This document shows positions 16,032-24,914 of a stretch of 64,000 nt of DNA, piece by piece; the first letter of the stretch is position 1; each line of letters begins with the position of its first letter. Position numbers and translations under genes: made by a program. Below the pieces are notes generated by a model. That model was not told where the DNA came from. It saw nothing but the letters and a program-made list of their open reading frames with translations, and searched no databases. The DNA is from Kitasatospora azatica KCTC 9699 (GTDB lineage: Bacteria; Actinomycetota; Actinomycetes; Streptomycetales; Streptomycetaceae): positions 868,001 to 932,000 of the forward strand of contig NZ_JQMO01000002.1 in the NCBI RefSeq assembly GCF_000744785.1, in the 5' to 3' direction.

Positions 16032-17411
16032 TCAGAGGCGCTCGGGCACCGGGTTGCCGACGGCCTCGATGGCGCGGCGGACGGGGACCTTCGCCAGCAC
16101 GGCGAAGCCGATCACGAAGAACACCAGCAGCGAGATGATCGCCGAGCGGTAGCTGCCGGTGATCTGGTACGCGAGGCCGAAGACCAGCGGTCCCATCCAG
16201 CTGGTGCCGCGGTCGCTGACCTTGTACACGCTGAAGTACTCGGCCTCCCGGCCGGCCGGGATGAGGTGGGAGAACAGCGAGCGGGAGAGGGCCTGGCTGC
16301 CACCGAGCACCAGTCCGATCATGGCGGCCAGGGCGAAGAACCAGGCGGGCTGGTGGGCGGGCATCAGGTAGCCCAGGGCGAGGGTGATCACCCAGCCGAC
16401 CAGGGAGCCGAGGACGGTCCGCTTGGCGCCGTACCGGCTGGCGATCCGGCCGAGGAGCAGCGCGCCGCCGATCGCCACGATCTGGACCAGCAGAATGGCG
16501 GCGACCAGCGAGGTCTGGTCCATGCCGAGTTCCTCGCTGCCGTAGAGCGAGGCCTGGGAGACCACGGTCTGGATGCCGTCGTTGTAGCAGAGGAAGGCGC
16601 CCAGGAAGAGCAGGGTGAGGGGGTAGCGGCGCATGCCGCGCAGGGTGCGGGCGAGTTCGCGCAGACTGCCGGCGGCGGGCCGGTCGGGCGTGGCGGTGGC
16701 GGTGCTGGGGGCCGCACCGGCGCGGGAGGGCAGCCGCAGCAGCGGGACGATGGTGAACAGCGCCCACCACAGACCGGCCGAGGCCAGGCAGATCCGCACC
16801 GCGGTGCCGGAGGACAGGCCGAGCGCGTCGGCCTTCTCGAACAGCGCCAGGTTGGCGATCAGCAGCAGTCCGCCGCCCGCGTAGCCGTAGGCCCAGCCCT
16901 TGGAGGAGACCGCGTCACGCTCGTCGGGGGCGGCCAGGCCCGGAAGGTAGGCGTAGGAGAGCGCGACCGACACGGCGTAAGCGATGTTGGAGATCACCAG
17001 CAGCGCGCCGCCGAGCAGGTAGCGGTTGCCGCTGAGGAAGAACATCCCCATGGTGGCGACCGCGCCGACGTACGCGAAGCCGCACATCAACTCCTTGTGC
17101 CGCCCGGTGCGGTCGGCGACCGTGCCGGCCAGCAGCATCACCGCGACCGAGACCAGCACGGAGAGGGAGACGGTGTACGGGAAGAACGACCCGGCGCGCA
17201 CCGTCAGGCCCAGCGGGTGGACGTTGCCGCCCGCATCGGCGGCGTTCTTGGCGACGGTGGTGAGGTAGGGCCCGAGGAACACCGTCAGGACCGTGGCCGA
17301 GAAGGCGGCGTTGGCCCAGTCGTTGATGTACCAGCCGAACTGCATCCGGCGCAGGGCGCGGGTGTCGGTGGCGGCCGCCGGGTGGTCGGGCAGGTGGGTC
17401 GCCGTGTTCAT
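16032..17411 (-). CDS. MFS transporter, UMF1/Atg22-like
   Basis: 459 residues with about twelve hydrophobic segments. N-terminal GWYINDWANAAFSATVLTVF and the motif LAGTVADRTGRHKELM match the UMF1 (vacuole-effluxer Atg22-like) family. A charged cytoplasmic loop (LPSRAGAAPSTATATPDRPA...) separates two six-helix halves. Substrate unknown. The ATG overlaps the stop of the upstream glycerophosphodiesterase gene by four bases, so the two are coupled and may handle phospholipid head-group products, although that is inference. Confidence 0.88.
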   Translation of the reverse strand: MNTATHLPDHPAAATDTRALRRMQFGWYINDWANAAFSATVLTVFLGPYLTTVAKNAADAGGNVHPLGLTVRAGSFFPYTVSLSVLVSVAVMLLAGTVADRTGRHKELMCGFAYVGAVATMGMFFLSGNRYLLGGALLVISNIAYAVSVALSYAYLPGLAAPDERDAVSSKGWAYGYAGGGLLLIANLALFEKADALGLSSGTAVRICLASAGLWWALFTIVPLLRLPSRAGAAPSTATATPDRPAAGSLRELARTLRGMRRYPLTLLFLGAFLCYNDGIQTVVSQASLYGSEELGMDQTSLVAAILLVQIVAIGGALLLGRIASRYGAKRTVLGSLVGWVITLALGYLMPAHQPAWFFALAAMIGLVLGGSQALSRSLFSHLIPAGREAEYFSVYKVSDRGTSWMGPLVFGLAYQITGSYRSAIISLLVFFVIGFAVLAKVPVRRAIEAVGNPVPERL

Positions 17412-18199
17412 GAGGTTCCTATCACCGTGTTTCCGTCGGTCCAGCAGCCGCGCTCCTCGAGGACGTCCCGCAGGACGTCGATGCGATCGGCCATGATGCC
17501 ATCCACACCCAGGTCGAGGAGAGCCCTGAGCCGTGTGGGGTCGTCCACAGTCCAGACGTGAACCTGCAGGCCGAGGCGGTGGGCGGTGCGGACGAAGGCC
17601 CCGTCGACCACCCGGACGCCCCGGTGCCGCTCCGGAACCTGCGCGCAGACCCCCGACCACGACGCCCCTCGGCCCGGGAGCAGCGGCCCGGCCAGCGAGC
17701 GCAGCCGCAGCCGTGCCACCTCGCGCGGGCCGAGCGAGGTGGCCAGCCGGGGGCCGGCGGCTTCGCGGACGGCGGCGAGGCGGCTGTCGGAGAATCCGCC
17801 GACGCAGACCCGGTCCCAGGCGTCGGTGCGGCGGATCGCCTCGACCAGCGGCCGCACGGCCGCGGCCGCCTTGACGTCGATGTTGAAACGGGCCTGGGGG
17901 AACTCGCCGAGCAGGTCCTCCAGGAGCGGGACGGGCTCGGTACCACCGATCCGGGCCTCGCCGACCGTGCGCCAGGGCAGTTCGGCGACGGCCCCGGCCC
18001 GGTCGGTGACCCGGTCGAGGCGGGAGTCGTGGAAGGCCACCAGCACGCCGTCGGCGGTGACGTGCACGTCCGTCTCCAGGTACCGGTAGCCGAGCTCGAC
18101 GGCGGCCGAGAACGCGGCGAGCGAGTTCTCGGGGTGGCCGAGCGCACCTCCCCGGTGGGCGAAGGCCAGCGGCCCTCGGTGGTCGAGGAAGGGGTGCAT
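17408..18199 (-). CDS. Glycerophosphodiester phosphodiesterase
   Basis: 263 residues, TIM-barrel GDPD family. Catalytic blocks are visible: FAHRGGALGHPENSLAAF (general acid His and metal Glu), YRYLETDVHVTADGVLVAFHD (metal Glu/Asp and second His), FNIDVKA (Glu/Lys region) and C-terminal VHVWTVDDPTRLRALLDLGVDGIMAD. No signal peptide, so cytoplasmic. Hydrolyses glycerophosphodiesters to glycerol-3-phosphate and an alcohol. Coupled to the MFS gene downstream. Confidence 0.93.
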   Translation of the reverse strand: MHPFLDHRGPLAFAHRGGALGHPENSLAAFSAAVELGYRYLETDVHVTADGVLVAFHDSRLDRVTDRAGAVAELPWRTVGEARIGGTEPVPLLEDLLGEFPQARFNIDVKAAAAVRPLVEAIRRTDAWDRVCVGGFSDSRLAAVREAAGPRLATSLGPREVARLRLRSLAGPLLPGRGASWSGVCAQVPERHRGVRVVDGAFVRTAHRLGLQVHVWTVDDPTRLRALLDLGVDGIMADRIDVLRDVLEERGCWTDGNTVIGTS

Positions 18200-18417
18200 C
18201 TCGGGCTCCGAGGTTCTTGCGAGAGGGTGGTGACGAAGGTGTCAGAGCGGGACGAGGAACTGTAGCGCCCCGGCCCGGCGAGCGGTGGCCCCGCCCGACA
18301 AGATCGACCGGACGGACCCTGGATCAGCCGCCCTCGCATGTCTCGTCCCGAGTCGTGGACATGCCCTAGGCTCGACCGGGGCGCGGCGCGCGGCCGCGGC
18401 GGGAGGGTCGGATCACC

Positions 18418-19485
18418 ATGACAACACCCGGGGGACAACAGGCGTTTGGCGCCGGCGGCAGGCCGCTGGGGCCGTGGCTCACGAACGGCTGGGTGGTCGC
18501 GCCACCTGCGCCGAAGCCGGGGACGGTACCGCTGCGCCCACTCGACCTGGGGGACATCGTCACCGGGGTCCTCGCCACCATTCGCCGCTATCCGGGCTCC
18601 CTCTACTACCCGCTGCTGCTGGTGGCCTTCGGCTGCGCCGGGGTGTTCGGCGGCTGCGTCGGCCTGGCCTACGCGGAGGTCGGTCCGCTGCCGACCTCCG
18701 GGCGGATCCCCGACCAGCAGCTCACGCACCTGACGCTGGCCGCGGTGGCGCTCCTGGTGCTCCTGCTTCTCCTGGCCACTGTCGCCTCTGCCGTCGCCAC
18801 GACGGTCAGCACCGTCGTCCTGTACCACGCGGTGTTGGGGCGCCAGTTGACGTTCCGTCAGGCGTGGACGCGATCCCGGGCGCACCTCGGGCGCGTGCTC
18901 GGCGTCCAACTCCTGGTTACTGCGGCATCGCTGGGGATCCTGGTCGCCTCCGCCCTGCCCAGCGTCCTGCTCTTCCTCCTCGCCGGTCTCACGGCAGCCG
19001 CCTACGGTCTGCTGTTGCTGATCCCTGGCCTGGTCGGCGCCGTCTACCTGGGGGTGCGGCTGGTCCTGGTGGTGCCGGTGCTGGTCTTCGAGGAGCAGCG
19101 TCCGGTGGCTGCGCTCCGGCGCGCTTGGCGGCTCAACCGCGGTGCCTGGTGGCGCAGTCTGGGATTCCCCTGGGTGGTCGGGTTGCTCGGTGAGGTGGTC
19201 GTCCGGGCCGGCATGACCGTTCTGGGGATGGCGGTGTCCCGGTTCCTGCCCTCCGACGCCTTCGACAGCGGGCAGGCCGAGCCCACCAGTTGGCCCTCCC
19301 CCGCCGGCGTCACGCTGCTGGTCGTCGCCGTCTGCATGGTTGTCGCCCTGCTGATGGCGGTCCGGGCACCGCTGGCTCCGCTGACCTGCGGGCTGCTGTA
19401 CCTCGACCGGCGGCTGCGGCTGGAGGACCTCGGGCCGAGGATCGTCGCCGCGACCGCCGGCCCGGCGGGCACTCACGGCCTTTGA
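18418..19485 (+). CDS. Polytopic membrane protein (DUF-type, GDPD-membrane-domain-like)
   Basis: 355 residues. A Gly/Pro-rich cytoplasmic N-terminus (about 40 residues) leads to PLRPLDLGDIVTGVLATIRRYPGSLYYP, the start typical of actinobacterial integral membrane proteins related to the membrane domain of glycerophosphodiesterases. About six hydrophobic segments follow. Function unknown. It diverges from the GDPD gene and converges on the caspase-DnaJ gene. Confidence 0.8.
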   Translation: MTTPGGQQAFGAGGRPLGPWLTNGWVVAPPAPKPGTVPLRPLDLGDIVTGVLATIRRYPGSLYYPLLLVAFGCAGVFGGCVGLAYAEVGPLPTSGRIPDQQLTHLTLAAVALLVLLLLLATVASAVATTVSTVVLYHAVLGRQLTFRQAWTRSRAHLGRVLGVQLLVTAASLGILVASALPSVLLFLLAGLTAAAYGLLLLIPGLVGAVYLGVRLVLVVPVLVFEEQRPVAALRRAWRLNRGAWWRSLGFPWVVGLLGEVVVRAGMTVLGMAVSRFLPSDAFDSGQAEPTSWPSPAGVTLLVVAVCMVVALLMAVRAPLAPLTCGLLYLDRRLRLEDLGPRIVAATAGPAGTHGL

Positions 19486-19530
19486 GGCAGCTGACGCCTG
19501 GTCACTTCGGTCGGCGCACCCTCAGGTCCC

Positions 19531-21372
19531 TCACCGCCCGGACTGGCGGGAGTTGATGACCAGACTGGGGCAGTGTCGGCGCATCGCGTCCGTGACCGAC
19601 TCGGGGCGGCGGCGCAGGTCGGAGAGCATGATGACCGGTACCACCAGCGGGCTCGGCTGACCGGTCGACAACTGCTGCTTGCGGCGCAGCATGACGGTCA
19701 CCCAGGGGTGCCCCGGCGCTGCGGGCCACGCGCACGCGATGTCCGGCCAGGGGAGGTAGCCGAACCGGACGTACTCGATGCCGTCGTCGGTGATCCGCAG
19801 CGGCGGCTTGCGACGGAGGTAGGTCCGGCGCACGAGGGGGAAGAGCAGGGTGCCGGACAGGGGGCCCAGCAGGCTGCCCCAATGGCCGACAGGCAGTGGC
19901 GGGAGCACTGCCGGGAGCAGGAGCACCAGAACGACCAGTCCGGCGCAGGTGAGCACCAGCCACCAGGTGATCAGGAGTCGGCGCACTGACGGTTGGAAGA
20001 CCGTGACCTCGCCGGTGGGCGCGGGAGGCAGTGGCCGCGTCGCGGCGGCACCGGGCGGCCGCAGCTCGGCGTCGGCCTGCGCATCGCTCGGCGCCGCCTC
20101 GGTGACGGTGACGCGGAGATCGCCCCGTCCGTCCAGCTGGTCGACGCCGTGGTGCGGCACGGGGATGGTGGCGCCGTAGGCGGTGTCGGGCGGGACCGGG
20201 ACCGCCACCCACTCGTCGGTCGGTGACCGCAGCGAGACGGTGGTGCCGTGCAGCCGCTCGGTGTGGGTGATCGGCAACTCGACCGTGAGGTGGGTGTCGT
20301 CGCGGCCGAAGACCGGGTCGGGCAGGACGTGGACCGTCACCAGCAGATCGCCGGCCGGACCGTTGCCGGGTGCCGCGAAGCCCTGCTCGGTCAGGCGGAT
20401 GCGCTGACCGTCGGCGACGCCGCGCGGTAGAACGGCAGCGACCGGACGGGGCTGCGGCCCGTTGCCGCTGCCGTGGCAGCTGTCGCACGGGCGGGTGCCG
20501 AACCCTCCGGTGCCTTCGCAGGTGCCGCAGCGGGTCGGGACGCTGAGCAGTACCGGAGTCTCGTTCAGGGACTCCCGGAAGGAGATCGTGGCTTCAGCGG
20601 TGAGGTCACGGCCGCGCCGGCCGGCCGCCCGGTTGCGGGCGATCACGAAGTCGCCGGCCTGGTTGCCGGCATGGGAGCCCGGCTCGGGTTTGCCGTCCCG
20701 GACCAACCTGTCGGCGACGGTGGTGAACAGCGGGCCCAGGCGAATCCCCTGGCCCTCGCCGGGGATCCCGTGCTCGACCGCGTCGATCAGGTACTTGGTC
20801 AGGTAGGTCTGCGGCTCGGCCGCCTCGCTCTCCAACTGGTGCCAGGCCTGGGTATCCGGGCCACTGGCCATGATCAGGTAGAAGCCGCGTGCGGCGGGCA
20901 GTCTCGGGCCGGCCGAGAGTCGGCCGTCCTCCTCGACGGCGAGACCGGCGAAGCAGCAGTCGAGGATGGCGATCTTGGTCTTCGCGTCGCTGGTCTGGAA
21001 CGCGTTGCGGACCTGGTCGAAGGTCAGGCTGGTGACGTTGCGGAACTTGACATCGGTGGCGGATTCTCCCAGGGCCAGGCAGAGCTGGTTGTTGAAGTCG
21101 TACTGGCCGTGGCCGACGAAGTAGAACAGGGCGACGTCGGTGACGCCGTCGAACTCCTTGACCAGCCGGTGCGGCAGACCGTCCAGGGACTTCTGGTTCG
21201 GGAAGGACGTGATCCGGTCCTCGGGCCAGTTGCACAACGGCCCGCCGAGCATCCTCCTGAACCGCTCGAAGCTGTGCTTGGCGGCCGTCACCTGCGGGAG
21301 GTCGGCGTAGTCCCATGCGCCGACCAGCACGGCCCGGGAGTTGCCGAACCCGCCGTCGAGCGCGTCAGCCAT
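19531..21372 (-). CDS. Caspase (peptidase C14) fused to DnaJ zinc-finger/C-terminal domain, membrane helices and PH-like tail
   Basis: 613 residues with no family-length precedent that I recognise. Residues 10-250: caspase-like protease with catalytic His88 in YFVGHGQYD and Cys140 in AILDCCFAG. Residues 256-425: DnaJ-like substrate-binding region beginning TAEATISFRESL, with two CxxCxGxG zinc motifs (Cys282/285 and Cys296/299; ordinary DnaJ has four) and then PRGVADGQRIRLTEQG, GDLLVTVHVLPDPVFGR and the C-terminal beta domain. No J domain or HPD motif is present. Residues 465-492 and 497-515: two membrane helices. Residues 524-565 resemble a bacterial PH domain (RITDDGIEYVRFGYLPWPDI). The start overlaps the EACC1-like gene by eight bases. 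The likely role is a regulated, membrane-tethered protease in a conflict or stress response; the role is inference. Confidence 0.85.
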   Translation of the reverse strand: MADALDGGFGNSRAVLVGAWDYADLPQVTAAKHSFERFRRMLGGPLCNWPEDRITSFPNQKSLDGLPHRLVKEFDGVTDVALFYFVGHGQYDFNNQLCLALGESATDVKFRNVTSLTFDQVRNAFQTSDAKTKIAILDCCFAGLAVEEDGRLSAGPRLPAARGFYLIMASGPDTQAWHQLESEAAEPQTYLTKYLIDAVEHGIPGEGQGIRLGPLFTTVADRLVRDGKPEPGSHAGNQAGDFVIARNRAAGRRGRDLTAEATISFRESLNETPVLLSVPTRCGTCEGTGGFGTRPCDSCHGSGNGPQPRPVAAVLPRGVADGQRIRLTEQGFAAPGNGPAGDLLVTVHVLPDPVFGRDDTHLTVELPITHTERLHGTTVSLRSPTDEWVAVPVPPDTAYGATIPVPHHGVDQLDGRGDLRVTVTEAAPSDAQADAELRPPGAAATRPLPPAPTGEVTVFQPSVRRLLITWWLVLTCAGLVVLVLLLPAVLPPLPVGHWGSLLGPLSGTLLFPLVRRTYLRRKPPLRITDDGIEYVRFGYLPWPDIACAWPAAPGHPWVTVMLRRKQQLSTGQPSPLVVPVIMLSDLRRRPESVTDAMRRHCPSLVINSRQSGR

Positions 21373-21685
21373 TCAGCGCCTTGTCCACCAGCCGCAGCGC
21401 GTCCTCCGCGTTGGCGGCGGTGACGGCTATCTCCTGGTCGTCCCGCTTGATCGTGACCGTCACCTCCGTGCGGCGCGAGCGGATGAACTCGGGGATCGCG
21501 CCGACGGCCGCCACCAGCAGGCCCCCGCTGGCCGCAGCCACCTGAAGGACGTCCCAGGCCCCCAACTCACCCTCAGCCGGCCTGCCCGCCCGCTGCACCA
21601 CCTCCAGCCCCTGAATCCGGCCCAGCAGCGAGCGCAGGGCCCGCAGTTCGGTGGGATCCGACACCCACAGCTCGATCGTCACCAT
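21365..21685 (-). CDS. EACC1-like effector-associated protein
   Basis: 106 residues from ATG 21685, preferred because GGGGGAA lies six bases upstream; ATG 21700 gives 111. The layout matches the effector-associated constant component 1 family: an N-terminal beta strand/helix (VTIELWVSDPTELRALRSLL), a Pro/Gly region, a hydrophobic helix (DVLQVAAASGGLLVAAVGAIPEFIRSRR) and a C-terminal VTVTIKRDDQEIAV strand pair with a final helix. EACC1 proteins are known from actinobacterial NTP-dependent conflict systems, where they are encoded next to variable effectors such as caspases. Here it is translationally coupled to the caspase-DnaJ gene. Family call is from memory of the pattern. Confidence 0.72.
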   Translation of the reverse strand: MVTIELWVSDPTELRALRSLLGRIQGLEVVQRAGRPAEGELGAWDVLQVAAASGGLLVAAVGAIPEFIRSRRTEVTVTIKRDDQEIAVTAANAEDALRLVDKALNG

Positions 21686-21861
21686 GCCGCGTTCCCCCAT
21701 GTGTCGTGTGCCTGATCAGGAGAAAGCAGTACCACAAAGAGCCGATGGCGAAAAGCCGTCGCACGTGGGCGAATTGAAGCTCCATCAGGCCGGGGGTGGT
21801 GGCGGTAGAGTCATGCCCGGCGTTGTCCGCCGGGAAGAGGTTCACAGCGAGGAGTCGGGCC

Positions 21862-22170
21862 GTGTCCGCGTACGGGATCATCAGCCTCCACCGCTTGGTG
21901 GAGCTGGAGGGCTCGATGGGCACGTACCGGGTGCTGATCGACGGCGCGGTCGCCGGCAGGATCCGCATCGGCAACACGGTGGAATTCCCGGTCGCCCCCG
22001 GGACCCACCAGGTGCGGCTCTCCTGGTGGGCCTGGACCGGAAGCGCCCCACTGGTCCTCGAGGTCCAGCCCGGCAGCCGCCACCACCTGCTGGCACAGAG
22101 CGCCCGCCTTCGGGATTCACGCTTCCGTCCGAGCCGCTCGATCAGCCTCACCACAACGAACCGCAGCTGA
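21862..22170 (+). CDS. Small beta-rich protein, PEGA-like, unknown function
   Basis: 102 residues from a GTG at 21862 with AGGAG seven bases upstream. The central part (MGTYRVLIDGAVAGRIRIGN ... FPVAPGTHQVRLSWW) has the alternating strands and G-x-H/T-x-V-R pattern of PEGA-like beta domains, which often sit on the outside of the membrane or next to kinases. No signal or membrane helix is seen. Divergent from the EACC1/caspase pair and possibly part of the same module. Confidence 0.65.
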   Translation: MSAYGIISLHRLVELEGSMGTYRVLIDGAVAGRIRIGNTVEFPVAPGTHQVRLSWWAWTGSAPLVLEVQPGSRHHLLAQSARLRDSRFRPSRSISLTTTNRS

Positions 22171-22214
22171 AAAGCCACTGGTGCGGCCGCGTTGAATCGG
22201 AGAAGCTGCGGCGC

Positions 22215-22694
22215 ATGGACTGGATGCCCCTGCTCTCCACGCTGACCGGTGCCGCTATCGGCATCACCGCCACCCTGATCGCCGATCGCAATCGGTGGCG
22301 GCGCGAGGAGGGCCGGCGCGCGCTGGACGTGCGGCGCGAGGCGTACACGGAGTTCGTCTCCGCGCTCAAGGCAGCGGGCGAGGAGATGCGGGCGGTCGCA
22401 TTGGGCGATCACATGTCCGAGTCGGCGCGCGACGCGGCAGTGCGGGAAGCCTTCCGCCGCACCGGCCTCTACACGGCGAGCGAACGCCTCTGGCTCGTGG
22501 GCCCGACGCAGGTTGTGGCGGCCGGGAACGAGGCGTTTCGCAGCCTGCGCCGGATACGCGATGCCTATGCCCAGGGCGTGGTTGTCGACTCCGCCGAGGC
22601 TGCGCCCCTGATCGCACAGCGTCGCACGGCCATGGGCCGGATGCGCGACCTCATGCGTGAGGACCTGGGCAGCGGTCCCCTCGGGATCGAATGA
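22215..22694 (+). CDS. Membrane-anchored helical protein, unknown function
   Basis: 159 residues. An N-terminal membrane helix (WMPLLSTLTGAAIGITATLIADRN) is followed by a charged, mostly helical cytoplasmic region (RREEGRRALDVRREAYTEFVSALKAAGEEMRAV). Proteins with this plan are common and uncharacterised in Streptomyces. ATG 22215 has GGAG upstream. It follows the PEGA-like gene after 44 bases, so the two are probably co-transcribed. Confidence 0.75.
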   Translation: MDWMPLLSTLTGAAIGITATLIADRNRWRREEGRRALDVRREAYTEFVSALKAAGEEMRAVALGDHMSESARDAAVREAFRRTGLYTASERLWLVGPTQVVAAGNEAFRSLRRIRDAYAQGVVVDSAEAAPLIAQRRTAMGRMRDLMREDLGSGPLGIE

Positions 22695-22710
22695 CCCACG
22701 CCGGCGCCGT

Positions 22711-22746
22711 CCCGCTTCAGAACATGTTGCCCCGCTTCAGAACATG
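22711..22746. repeat. 16-bp direct repeat duplicating the 3' end of the VWA gene
   Basis: CCCGCTTCAGAACATG occurs at 22711-22726 and 22731-22746. The second copy encodes the last three codons and stop of the VWA gene; the first is an extra copy just past the stop. Confidence 0.9.
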
Positions 22747-23795
22747 ATGAGCAGCCGCGTCTTCGGCTTGAGCTTCCTGTTCACCGAACGGCTCTGCACG
22801 TACACCTCCAAACTGGGATTGCGCCCCGCCTTGACGGAGACGGTCCCCTGGATACCCGTGCCGAACAGGAGGCTGCGTGCCGCGTCGCCCGTGTAAGCGC
22901 GGTCGGTGTCCTTCTCGACCACGATGACTTCCTTGTCGGGCTGAACCTGAACCCGGGTGCCCAACTGGTAGTAACACGACCCGCGCTCGTACGTCACGCC
23001 GGGATGCGAATCGACGAAGGATCGAATCTCGATCTCCGTGTCGACCTTCAGGAGCCGGTACTTGTCGGCCGGGATCGGTTCGAGATTCGCCCGCACCTCG
23101 TCGACCGAGAGGTCCTGGCCGACCGCGAACAGGTTCTTCGTGCCGCGCACGCCTTTCTCGCGGCCGCGCAGGAAACTGGTGGCGGCAGCGCGGACGGTAC
23201 CGATCGCCTCCTCCACGCCCTCCTGGGAATCCGCGTCCCAGATGGCGATGTTTCCGGCGGGGAAGCCGTAGTTCTGGGCGGTTCGCTTCGCCAGCGAGTT
23301 CGGAACGAGGATCGCGGAAGTCCAATGTCCCGGAAGCGCACCCATCTTGGCCGCGATCCGGTCGAGCCAGGGGCCGAGAATGGCCATGTCGCCGTCGTGC
23401 CGCTTGTCACCTCCGGAGGCGTTCTCCTCGCCGTCCGTCACCACGATCTGGAGGAAACTGTGCTCGCCGTACTCCTCCCAGATGTGGCCCAGGTCGTCCA
23501 GCGACTTCAGCGAGGCCTCGACGAGGGCCGTAGCGCCATTGTTGACCTTGTACAGACCACGCATGGACGGCAGGTGCTTCACGTCCATGTCCCAGACCAG
23601 GTTCTCCACCCTGTGGTCGAAGGAGTAGAGGCTGATCCGGGTCTCATGACCGAGACTGTCCGACTCGGCCTTCAATCCCGCCACGAACTCGTCCACGACG
23701 CGAATGAGTTGGCTCTGGTGCTGATGCATTGAACCCGAACAGTCCACTACCAGCGCGACGTGATTCACCTTGTGCTGGATCTTGTTTGCGGACAT
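22737..23795 (-). CDS. VWA-domain (MIDAS) protein
   Basis: 352 residues, cytoplasmic (no signal). Residues about 12-215 form a von Willebrand A domain: MIDAS DCSGSM near residue 20, then the conserved Thr region (NNGATALVEASL) and VVTDGEEN. The C-terminal third (about 270-352) is a beta-rich region ending LEVYVQSRSVNRKLKPKTRLL. Such proteins bind a partner through a divalent metal; stand-alone forms occur with tellurium-type and conflict operons. ATG 23795 has AAGGAG upstream. It lies 1 kb from the EACC1/caspase pair on the same strand but with two plus-strand genes between, so a functional link is only suggested. Confidence 0.85.
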   Translation of the reverse strand: MSANKIQHKVNHVALVVDCSGSMHQHQSQLIRVVDEFVAGLKAESDSLGHETRISLYSFDHRVENLVWDMDVKHLPSMRGLYKVNNGATALVEASLKSLDDLGHIWEEYGEHSFLQIVVTDGEENASGGDKRHDGDMAILGPWLDRIAAKMGALPGHWTSAILVPNSLAKRTAQNYGFPAGNIAIWDADSQEGVEEAIGTVRAAATSFLRGREKGVRGTKNLFAVGQDLSVDEVRANLEPIPADKYRLLKVDTEIEIRSFVDSHPGVTYERGSCYYQLGTRVQVQPDKEVIVVEKDTDRAYTGDAARSLLFGTGIQGTVSVKAGRNPSLEVYVQSRSVNRKLKPKTRLLIMF

Positions 23796-23887
23796 ATTCC
23801 TGCTCCTTCTCCGAGGCTCCCCGCGTGATGTCCTCACACTATGGGGAGGCTCTGACAACGGAGATTGACGGACAATCACCCGACGGC

Positions 23888-23935
23888 CCCGCGACAGACC
23901 CCACGTACCCGCCCGCGACAGACCCCACGTACCCG
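23888..23935. repeat. 24-bp tandem duplication downstream of the LysR gene
   Basis: Two perfect head-to-tail 24-bp copies (23888-23911, 23912-23935) of a unit starting CCCGCGACAGACCCCACGTA. The array ends about ten bases past the LysR stop. Confidence 0.9.
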
Positions 23936-23945
23936 CCGTCGAGGG

Positions 23946-24836
23946 TCATCGGCTCGCGGCGGCGTTGAGCAGGTCGGTCATCAGGGCGAGCGGCGGCCAG
24001 TCGAGGCGGCCGTGTCGGGCCACCGCGTAGGCGCGCAGCTCGACGTCGGGGGAAGCCAGTGGGACGAGCCGCACCTCGGGCAGGGTCGGGAAGCCGATCG
24101 GGAGCAGCGCCACTCCCAGGCCCGCCGCGATCATCTCCTGCACCAGGTCGAGGCTGTCGGCCTGGTGGGTGACGCGGGGACGGAACCCCGCCATCGAGGC
24201 GAGCGTGCGGATGACCTCCTCGTCGGCCGTGTTGCGGGAGTTGACGATCCAGTCGTGCGTCCGGAAACGGGCGAAGACGTCCAGCGTCGTCCCTTCGCCG
24301 GGCTCGGCCTCGGCCGGCACGCCGAGCCCCCACCTGGCGGTCCACAGCGGGGTCACGCTGACCGTGGGATCGTCGGCGCCCGGAGCCAGGTTGTAGTCGT
24401 AGGTGAGCGCGAGGTCCACCTCATCGGCGGCCAGGAGCTCCAGCGACTCGGCCGGCTCGTGTTCACGGATGAGGACGTGGACCTGCGGGCTGGTCATCGC
24501 AAGGTCGACCACGACGGGCAGCAGGTATCCGCGGATGGCGGTGGCGAAGCCGGCCACCCTCAGGGTGCCGTTGGGCTCGGCCCCCGGACCGAGGTCACGG
24601 TGCGCCGTCTCGACGGCGGCGAGGATCGTCACCGCGTGCTCGGCGAGCCGCCGACCGGCCGGCGTCAGCCGGACCAGCCGCCCGGCGGGCTCGATCAGCG
24701 CGGTGTCCATCTCGCGGGCGAGCGCGGCGATCTGCTGCGAGACCGTCGAGGTGGTGATGCCGAGCACATCCGCGACCGCGCGCATCGAGCCCAGCCGGGA
24801 CAGTTCCGCGAGGATCTGCAGCCGCCGTGTGTCCAT
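23946..24836 (-). CDS. LysR-family transcriptional regulator
   Basis: 296 residues from ATG 24836. N-terminal HTH (RRLQILAELSRLGSMRAVADVLGITTSTVSQQIAALARE) and a periplasmic-binding-like effector domain. Divergent from an EamA-family exporter with 78 bases between starts, the classic arrangement for a LysR regulator of its neighbour. Effector unknown. Confidence 0.92.
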   Translation of the reverse strand: MDTRRLQILAELSRLGSMRAVADVLGITTSTVSQQIAALAREMDTALIEPAGRLVRLTPAGRRLAEHAVTILAAVETAHRDLGPGAEPNGTLRVAGFATAIRGYLLPVVVDLAMTSPQVHVLIREHEPAESLELLAADEVDLALTYDYNLAPGADDPTVSVTPLWTARWGLGVPAEAEPGEGTTLDVFARFRTHDWIVNSRNTADEEVIRTLASMAGFRPRVTHQADSLDLVQEMIAAGLGVALLPIGFPTLPEVRLVPLASPDVELRAYAVARHGRLDWPPLALMTDLLNAAASR

Positions 24837-24914
24837 GCGGCCATTGTTCAGCTTTCCCGAACGGATTGTCCATGATCGGCACGTGGACGGAAACGGTGCG
24901 CACGTCATCTACTG

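Noticed and set aside
18285..19193. Alternative frame over the polytopic membrane-protein gene
   Set aside because: Arg/Pro-rich shadow; the frame starting at 18418 has clear membrane helices.
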